This document shows positions 4,566 through 8,916 of a stretch of DNA of 8,916 bases, one piece after another (the stretch's first letter is position 1; the number at the start of each line of letters is the position of its first letter). Both the position numbers and the translations under genes were made by a program. Source of the DNA: HyVt-560 sp964577195 (GTDB taxonomy: Bacteria > Pseudomonadota > Gammaproteobacteria > UWMA-0217); assembly GCA_964577195.1 (NCBI GenBank), contig CAZNYF010000120.1:1-8916 (forward strand), written 5' to 3'. Under the pieces are notes generated by a model. It was given only the letters and a program-made list of their open reading frames with translations. It did no database searches and was not told the origin of the DNA.

Positions 4566-4887
4566 TCACTGGTTACATGGGATGGGCGTATCCCGGCAAG
4601 GCTATCGACTTACCCTGTCGTAACAAACGCTGTTCAAAGCGAATCTTTTCCTTAGTTGGCTCTGGTAAATTCAGCGTCAGCATCTTGGTGCCCGTTTATT
4701 TTTATTTTGCCGTAATTACCAAGATTTCACTGAAAAATAACAGCTGCTCGAGCCAGTGATCAAAACCCCTCAAGAAATAGTGAATTCAGCGATGCGAGTA
4801 CTGTATGCCGACGGATTTCTGCTATACCTAACCGGCTAATTTCTCGCGGGATTTTCGTACGTGGACAGGGTAGCTCCAAAGAGTTAC
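4439..4887. other. Stretch without an intact gene, holding the right 250-bp repeat
   Basis: About 450 bases between the cytidylyltransferase stop and the CsrA-like gene stop. The left part is the minus-strand coding remnant, the middle is the right repeat copy (4574-4823), and the last 60 bases are unassigned. Plus-strand open frames here are not conserved in the other repeat copy. I see no intrinsic terminator for either converging gene. Confidence 0.6.
4574..4823 (+). repeat. Long direct repeat, right copy
   Basis: About 250 bp matching 2942-3193 in the same orientation at roughly 84% identity by eye, with a few 1-3 nt indels. Similarity may begin at 4561 (GGTCGT). The left-end hairpin GGGAT...ATCCC is kept. 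The ATTTTGGCGTTA of the left copy reads ATTTTGCCGTAA here (4704-4715). A hairpin, CTGCC-TGA-GGCAG in the left copy, becomes the palindrome GCTCGAGC (4745-4752). The equivalent points of the two copies are about 1.63 kb apart, so the lipid-gene pair plus one repeat forms a unit of that size. Confidence 0.85.
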
Positions 4888-5121
4888 TTAATTAGTCTTA
4901 GATGAAATATCCTGATCATCGGGCTTCGCCAATTCTTCACGGATGACTGTAAGTGCTTTTGGCATTGTTATGCCTAGCGTCGACTCACCTTCTGTCGCGG
5001 TTACCTGAGTAATGGAAATGGGGCCGGCGGAAAATAATTCTGCGACCGACATGGTCAGATCAATCCCAGGTGTTGGGAAAATCACCAGTGTTTCACCAGC
5101 TACGCGCTTTAAAACCAACAT
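4888..5121 (-). CDS. CsrA/RsmN-like RNA-binding translational regulator
   Basis: Small RNA-binding protein of the CsrA family, which binds GGA motifs in mRNA leaders and alters translation and stability. The start MLVLKRVAGETLVI aligns with CsrA strand 1, and LGITMPKALTVIREEL (49-64) aligns with the last strands and helix start. The key arginine corresponds to R61 (CsrA R44). The CsrA R7 position is valine. About 17 extra residues lie in the middle (around SVAELFSAGPISITQV, 25-40), so the 77-residue protein is longer than the usual 60 or so. Pseudomonas RsmN/RsmF has an insertion in the same place, so an RsmN-type fold is plausible. An AGGGG ribosome site lies 4 nt before the ATG. It follows argE by 95 bp on the same strand. 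Confidence 0.8.
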   Translation of the reverse strand: MLVLKRVAGETLVIFPTPGIDLTMSVAELFSAGPISITQVTATEGESTLGITMPKALTVIREELAKPDDQDISSKTN

Positions 5122-5216
5122 AAAACCCCTGAATTTTTTTAAGTGGTCGCATCATACTTGGCGAATAAACTAATTGTTATTTTTATTGCGCCAATCAAGC
5201 TGTTTTAAATGCAGGA

Positions 5217-6389
5217 TTACATGAAACCTTGTGGTATTTCCGATGGGCGGAGGCAAAACTCTTTAATCAGATTTTTAAGAATAGTTAAAGATGGTTCTAT
5301 CTGGTCATGTGCCAGATATTCATTTGGTTGATGCGCTTGTGCGATATTGCCTGGCCCCAAAATAACGGTGTCGATCCCGAGCTTATTTAGATAGGGACCT
5401 TCAGTGCCAAAAGCTACTGCTTCTTGCTCAAATCCGGTCATCGCTTCGGCAGCGGTGACGATGGGGGAGGTTGCCGCTGTTTGCATCGCATCAATGCCGG
5501 AGAAGAGTTGTTTGAACTCGGGTTTTAAGTTTCGAGCTCTGGCGACAGCAGTGACAATTTCTCGGAAGTCTGTTCTTAGTTTGGTCAGATCCATGCCCGG
5601 GAGTGGTCTCAAATCAATCTGCAATTCGCATTCTCCGCAGATCCGGTTGGGGTTGTCACCGCCGTGGATGTGACCAAAATTCAGTGTGGGTGTTGGTACT
5701 GCAAAGGCCGGGTTTTGGTGTTTTTGCTGGAGGCTGTGGCGATATTCAAGCAGCTTGCCGATGACTTCGTGCATACCTTCCAGCGCATTATTGCCGTAGG
5801 AGGGATCGCTCGAATGGCCGGATTGGCCAATCAATTTGATGGATTCCATCAAAATGCCTTTGTGCTGGCTAATGGGTCTGAGTCCGGTTGGTTCACCAAT
5901 CACAGCGTAGCGACCTTGGTGCAAATCCTGAGCTGACAGTGCTGCCGCGCCCGACATGGTGGTTTCTTCGTCAGCGGTCGCAAGGATAATGAGTGGATGT
6001 CGAAACGTCTTTGCATCAAAGCTGCGCGCTGCTTCTATGGCGAGACCTAGAAAGCTTTTCATATCCGCTGTGCCGAGTCCGTAGTAGCGGTTGTCGGCTT
6101 CGGTGAGCTTGAAAGGATTTTGACTCCAGCGATGCTCGTCAAAAGGTACGGTGTCAGTATGGCCGGATAAAATCAGTCCACCGGTGCCGCGTCCTAAAGT
6201 GGCGATCAGGTTGTATTTATTCTCCGCATTTTCGACCGGCAGTATTTGCACTTTGAAGTTGCTGTCTTCCAGCCAACCGGCAAGCAGGTCAATGACTGGT
6301 CGATTGCTCATGTCCAGCGCAGCTGTGGTGCTGCTGACGGAGGGGGTTGCTATCAGCGCTTTGAAGAGTTCGGGAAGTGTTGGGAACAT
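5217..6389 (-). CDS. argE: Acetylornithine deacetylase ArgE
   Basis: Cytoplasmic M20-family metallohydrolase that removes the acetyl group from N-acetylornithine to give ornithine in arginine biosynthesis. At 390 residues it is the normal length. Metal and catalytic positions are visible: H77 and D79 in SGHTDTVP, D109 in GLGTADMKS, E141-E142 in TADEETT, E166 in GEPTGL and H353 in AHQPNEY. The dimerisation insert in the middle includes GQSGHSS (188-194). The ATG choice fits the family N-terminus (MFPTLPELFKALIATPSVSS), although no strong Shine-Dalgarno sequence is seen. It lies 41 bp after the HMA-domain gene and 95 bp before the CsrA-like gene, all leftward, so cotranscription is plausible. 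DapE-type peptidases are less likely given the ArgE-style ends. Confidence 0.95.
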   Translation of the reverse strand: MFPTLPELFKALIATPSVSSTTAALDMSNRPVIDLLAGWLEDSNFKVQILPVENAENKYNLIATLGRGTGGLILSGHTDTVPFDEHRWSQNPFKLTEADNRYYGLGTADMKSFLGLAIEAARSFDAKTFRHPLIILATADEETTMSGAAALSAQDLHQGRYAVIGEPTGLRPISQHKGILMESIKLIGQSGHSSDPSYGNNALEGMHEVIGKLLEYRHSLQQKHQNPAFAVPTPTLNFGHIHGGDNPNRICGECELQIDLRPLPGMDLTKLRTDFREIVTAVARARNLKPEFKQLFSGIDAMQTAATSPIVTAAEAMTGFEQEAVAFGTEGPYLNKLGIDTVILGPGNIAQAHQPNEYLAHDQIEPSLTILKNLIKEFCLRPSEIPQGFM

Positions 6390-6430
6390 TACGTGAACGG
6401 ATTCAATATCTATACACTGGAAGCGTGGTG

Positions 6431-6703
6431 CTAATTACCTATTTTACCCACGGCGCAACTCACAAACGATGTAGCTTTCGCTTTGGCGGCTTTTAGCCCT
6501 TCAACGCTGCCTGTTTCGGGATAGCCCATGCTGAGTAGCTTGGCAACAGCGTCATCGCGTACGGATTCTTCCACATCGAGTTTGAGCATGCCGGTCTCGA
6601 TATCGACTTCAACTTCACGAATGCGTGAGTCTTTTTTCAGACCCTTGGTGATGCTATTGGCGCAGCCACCGCATTTGATATTTTCAACTTGAATCTCAAT
6701 CAT
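6431..6703 (-). CDS. Heavy-metal-associated (HMA) domain protein
   Basis: Protein of 90 residues with a ferredoxin-like HMA fold, as in CopZ-type copper chaperones. The metal loop is IKCGGC (C11, C14), a CxxC pair. The residue two before the first Cys, usually Met, is Ile9. The end of the domain reads LLSMGYPE (about 56-63), the usual final strand region. After this comes an extra tail of about 25 residues, KAAKAKATSFVSCAVGKIGN, with one more cysteine (C83). The ATG overlaps the upstream hypothetical gene's stop by 4 nt (ATGA), so the two are coupled. Binding of copper or another soft metal is expected from the family; the partner protein is unknown. Confidence 0.88.
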   Translation of the reverse strand: MIEIQVENIKCGGCANSITKGLKKDSRIREVEVDIETGMLKLDVEESVRDDAVAKLLSMGYPETGSVEGLKAAKAKATSFVSCAVGKIGN

Positions 6704-6906
6704 GTTCGTTCCACCTTGTTCAATATCTGCTGAATATCATCACCTTTACGATAATATTCAGGCTGACGTTGCATATCTATATACGCATCGTCGCGCTCCT
6801 CAGTTGAGCTAAACCAGCGAAAGTATTCCCAATCCGGGCCAAGCAGGTGATTTTTCAGCATAGTGCTGTCTTCAGGAAGGGTAATGCGGATGCCGTAATT
6901 TTTCAT
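6700..6906 (-). CDS. Small conserved hypothetical protein, coupled to the HMA gene
   Basis: Protein of 68 residues that I believe is a conserved hypothetical but cannot tie to a described function. It begins MKNYGIRITLPEDSTM and has an aromatic centre GPDWEYFRWFSSTEERDDAY (23-42), then a basic and polar end. There are no cysteines, membrane segments or signal peptide. It is the first gene of the leftward set, overlapping the HMA-domain gene by 4 nt and preceded by a fair promoter at 6938-6965. The overlap suggests that it works with, or is dosed together with, the metal-binding protein. Confidence 0.75.
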   Translation of the reverse strand: MKNYGIRITLPEDSTMLKNHLLGPDWEYFRWFSSTEERDDAYIDMQRQPEYYRKGDDIQQILNKVERT

Positions 6907-6937
6907 CTGGGTTTCACATCTATGTTTAATTACTTAC

Positions 6938-6965
6938 ATTGTACGCTGAAAAAAGGGATCTACAA
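6938..6965 (-). promoter_or_regulatory. Predicted promoter of the hypothetical-HMA-argE set
   Basis: On the minus strand, TTGTAG (complement of 6960-6965) and TACAAT (complement of 6938-6943) are 16 bp apart. The -10 matches five of six and the -35 four of six consensus bases. Transcription would begin near 6931, about 25 nt before the ATG at 6906. Confidence 0.5.
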
Positions 6966-6970
6966 TTTTC

Positions 6971-6999
6971 CTGATAGCAAGAGTAAGATTGTATAGTAT
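6971..6999 (+). promoter_or_regulatory. Possible ilvD promoter
   Basis: CTGATA (6971-6976) and TAGTAT (6994-6999) with 17 bp between them, four of six matches each. The start would be near 7006, leaving a short leader with GAGA (7009-7012) as the ribosome site 7 nt before the ATG. No leader peptide rich in branched-chain codons is visible, so classical attenuation is unlikely here. Confidence 0.35.
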
Positions 7000-7019
7000 T
7001 AATTTTTTGAGAAATCGTT

Positions 7020-8870
7020 ATGCCTGAATACCGCTCTCGTACCACCACTCACGGACGAAACATGGCAGGCGCACGTGCGCTATGGCGTGCCACTGGCATG
7101 AAAGATGGCGATTTTAATAAACCGATCATTGCTATTTCCAACTCGTTTACCCAGTTTGTGCCCGGGCATGTGCACCTCAAGGATGTTGGTCAACTGGTCG
7201 CGCGGGAGATCGAGAAAGCCGGTGGTGTTGCCAAGGAGTTCAATACGATAGCTGTCGATGACGGGATCGCAATGGGGCATTCAGGAATGCTCTATTCGCT
7301 GCCATCGCGCGAAATTATTTCCGATTCTGTTGAATACATGGTGAATGCACATTGTGCCGATGCGCTGGTATGTATTTCCAATTGCGACAAGATTACGCCA
7401 GGAATGCTCAATGCAGCGCTGCGATTGAATATTCCAACGGTATTTGTTTCCGGAGGGCCGATGGAGTCGGGCAAAGCGGTGCTCAAGGGAAAAGTGGTGC
7501 ATCTTGATCTGGTCGATGCGATGGTGTCTGCGGCTGATCCGAATGAATCGGATGAGGATGTGCTGACGATGGAGCGTAGTGCTTGTCCCACATGCGGCTC
7601 TTGTTCCGGTATGTTTACCGCCAATTCCATGAACTGTCTGACTGAGGCGCTGGGTTTATCTCTGCCGGGCAATGGTTCGTTGTTGGCGACTCACGCTGAT
7701 CGTGAAGAGCTCTTTTTGGAAGCTGGCCGATTGATTGTTGATATCGCCAAGCGATATTACGAGCAGGATGATGACTCTGTGTTGCCGCGCTCGGTGGCGA
7801 ATTTTGGCGCTTTTGAAAACGCCATGACTCTGGATATCGCCATGGGTGGTTCGACCAATACGATTTTACATTTGCTGGCGGCAGCAGAAGAAGGCGAGAT
7901 TGATTTTAAAATGGATGATATTGACCGGCTCTCGCGCAAGGTACCGAATTTGTGCAAGGTCGCGCCATCCACGCAGAAATATCACATGGAAGATGTACAT
8001 CGTGCTGGTGGGGTACTCGCTATCCTTGGCGAACTGGATCGTGGTGGTTTAATTCATCGTGATGCCGGTTCGATCCATGCCGAATCTCTGGGCGCGGCGC
8101 TGGATAAATGGGATATCGCCCGCAGCGATGCAGAAGTTGCCCAGAGCCGATTTCTGGCCGCCCCGGGGGGTGTGCCTACGCAGGTGGCATTCAGCCAGAG
8201 CCAGCGCTGGGATGATCTCGATCTGGATCGAGCAAACGGTTGTATTCGTGATATGGAGCACGCCTATAGTCAGGATGGTGGCTTGGCGGTGCTGTATGGA
8301 AATATCGCGGTTGATGGCTGTGTGGTCAAAACAGCGGGTGTCGATGACGATAATTTAAAATTCACCGGCCCAGCTCGAATTTTTGAATCCCAGGACACCG
8401 CAGTGGATGCGATTCTCGGCAATGAGGTCAAAGCCGGTGATGTTGTAGTGATTCGCTACGAAGGCCCACGCGGCGGGCCGGGGATGCAGGAAATGCTCTA
8501 TCCCACCAGCTATCTGAAATCTCAAGGGCTGGGCAAAGCCTGCGCCTTACTGACCGATGGGCGCTTTTCTGGTGGTACCTCAGGGTTGTCGATAGGCCAT
8601 GCTTCGCCCGAAGCGGCAGAAGGTGGTGCAATTGGCCTGGTAGAAGAGGGTGACCTTATCGAAATTGATATCCCCGCCAGAAAGATCAACCTTAAAATTA
8701 GTAACGATGACCTGAGTGATCGACGCAAAGTGATGGATAGCAAAGGCGATCAAGCTTGGCTGCCTGTGAATCGGGATCGCACCGTAAGTGCCGCGCTGCA
8801 AGCCTATGCAGCAATGGCAACCTCCGCATCCCGAGGCGCGATTCGAGACGTGAGTCAGCTTAAAAAGTAG
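7020..8870 (+). CDS. ilvD: Dihydroxy-acid dehydratase IlvD
   Basis: Cytoplasmic iron-sulfur dehydratase that converts 2,3-dihydroxy-3-methylbutanoate and its methylpentanoate homologue to the 2-keto acids of valine and isoleucine synthesis; the valine branch also feeds leucine and pantothenate. At 616 residues it has the same length as the E. coli enzyme, and it is very similar throughout. Cluster cysteines are C122 in SNCDKITPG and C195 in TCGSCSGMF. The metal-binding region AVDDGIAMGH (78-87) is intact. Position 49 is Gly in FVPGH, so the third cysteine of the [2Fe-2S] type enzymes is absent, pointing to the oxygen-sensitive [4Fe-4S] type. The start MPEYRSRTTTHGRNMAG matches the family. It stands alone, divergent from the HMA-argE set. 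Confidence 0.98.
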   Translation: MPEYRSRTTTHGRNMAGARALWRATGMKDGDFNKPIIAISNSFTQFVPGHVHLKDVGQLVAREIEKAGGVAKEFNTIAVDDGIAMGHSGMLYSLPSREIISDSVEYMVNAHCADALVCISNCDKITPGMLNAALRLNIPTVFVSGGPMESGKAVLKGKVVHLDLVDAMVSAADPNESDEDVLTMERSACPTCGSCSGMFTANSMNCLTEALGLSLPGNGSLLATHADREELFLEAGRLIVDIAKRYYEQDDDSVLPRSVANFGAFENAMTLDIAMGGSTNTILHLLAAAEEGEIDFKMDDIDRLSRKVPNLCKVAPSTQKYHMEDVHRAGGVLAILGELDRGGLIHRDAGSIHAESLGAALDKWDIARSDAEVAQSRFLAAPGGVPTQVAFSQSQRWDDLDLDRANGCIRDMEHAYSQDGGLAVLYGNIAVDGCVVKTAGVDDDNLKFTGPARIFESQDTAVDAILGNEVKAGDVVVIRYEGPRGGPGMQEMLYPTSYLKSQGLGKACALLTDGRFSGGTSGLSIGHASPEAAEGGAIGLVEEGDLIEIDIPARKINLKISNDDLSDRRKVMDSKGDQAWLPVNRDRTVSAALQAYAAMATSASRGAIRDVSQLKK

Positions 8871-8905
8871 TTGTCACACTACTGCGGATTATTGAAACTG
8901 CTGAT

Positions 8906-8916
8906 GGAGAATCTCC
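8906..8916. repeat. Short palindrome at the window edge
   Basis: GGAGA, A, TCTCC: 5-bp arms with a 1-bp centre, 35 bases past the ilvD stop and cut by the window end. It could belong to a terminator or to the control region of the next gene. No T-run is visible within the window. Confidence 0.25.

Noticed and set aside
4410..4759. Plus-strand open frames 4410-4655 and 4577-4759
   Set aside because: They overlap the cytidylyltransferase end and the right repeat, lack ribosome sites and are not conserved between the two repeat copies.
1..8916. CRISPR arrays, tRNA or rRNA genes, transposase or integrase genes
   Set aside because: None was found by reading both strands. The only long repeat is the single pair of direct copies described.

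Overview
The window looks like a gammaproteobacterial chromosome. RsxA, ArgE and a full-length 616-residue IlvD all have gammaproteobacterial-type sequences, with IlvD close to the Escherichia coli enzyme throughout. I cannot name the genus; a marine or Cellvibrio-like gammaproteobacterium is only a guess. The flanks are ordinary core genes and the middle is accessory DNA.

Left flank (1-654, minus strand): the start of rsxB and all of rsxA, from the Rnf/Rsx membrane electron-transfer complex. Right flank: a leftward cluster of four genes (about 6906 down to 4888) encodes a small conserved hypothetical protein, an HMA metal-binding domain protein, ArgE (acetylornithine deacetylase) and an enlarged CsrA/RsmN-type RNA-binding protein. 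Diverging from it, ilvD (dihydroxy-acid dehydratase) runs rightward to 8870.

Middle (about 655-4887): an accessory region. It holds two unrelated VapBC-type toxin-antitoxin modules: a minus-strand pair with an RHH antitoxin (1158-1819) and a plus-strand pair with an AbrB-like antitoxin (2178-2824). Each has inverted repeats over its predicted promoter. Next comes an AT-rich two-gene unit (3307-4438): a CDP-alcohol phosphatidyltransferase membrane protein and a soluble TagD-like cytidylyltransferase. Together they could activate an alcohol phosphate with CTP and then handle it at the membrane.

This lipid unit lies between two imperfect direct repeats of about 250 bp (2942-3193 and 4574-4823, roughly 84% identical by eye). 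Each repeat sits just downstream of a plus-strand gene pair, as in a gene-cassette array. A minus-strand coding remnant (4413-4565) ends almost where the right repeat begins. The island appears to have been assembled by recombination between rsxA and the argE cluster. No integrase, transposase, tRNA, rRNA or CRISPR is visible.
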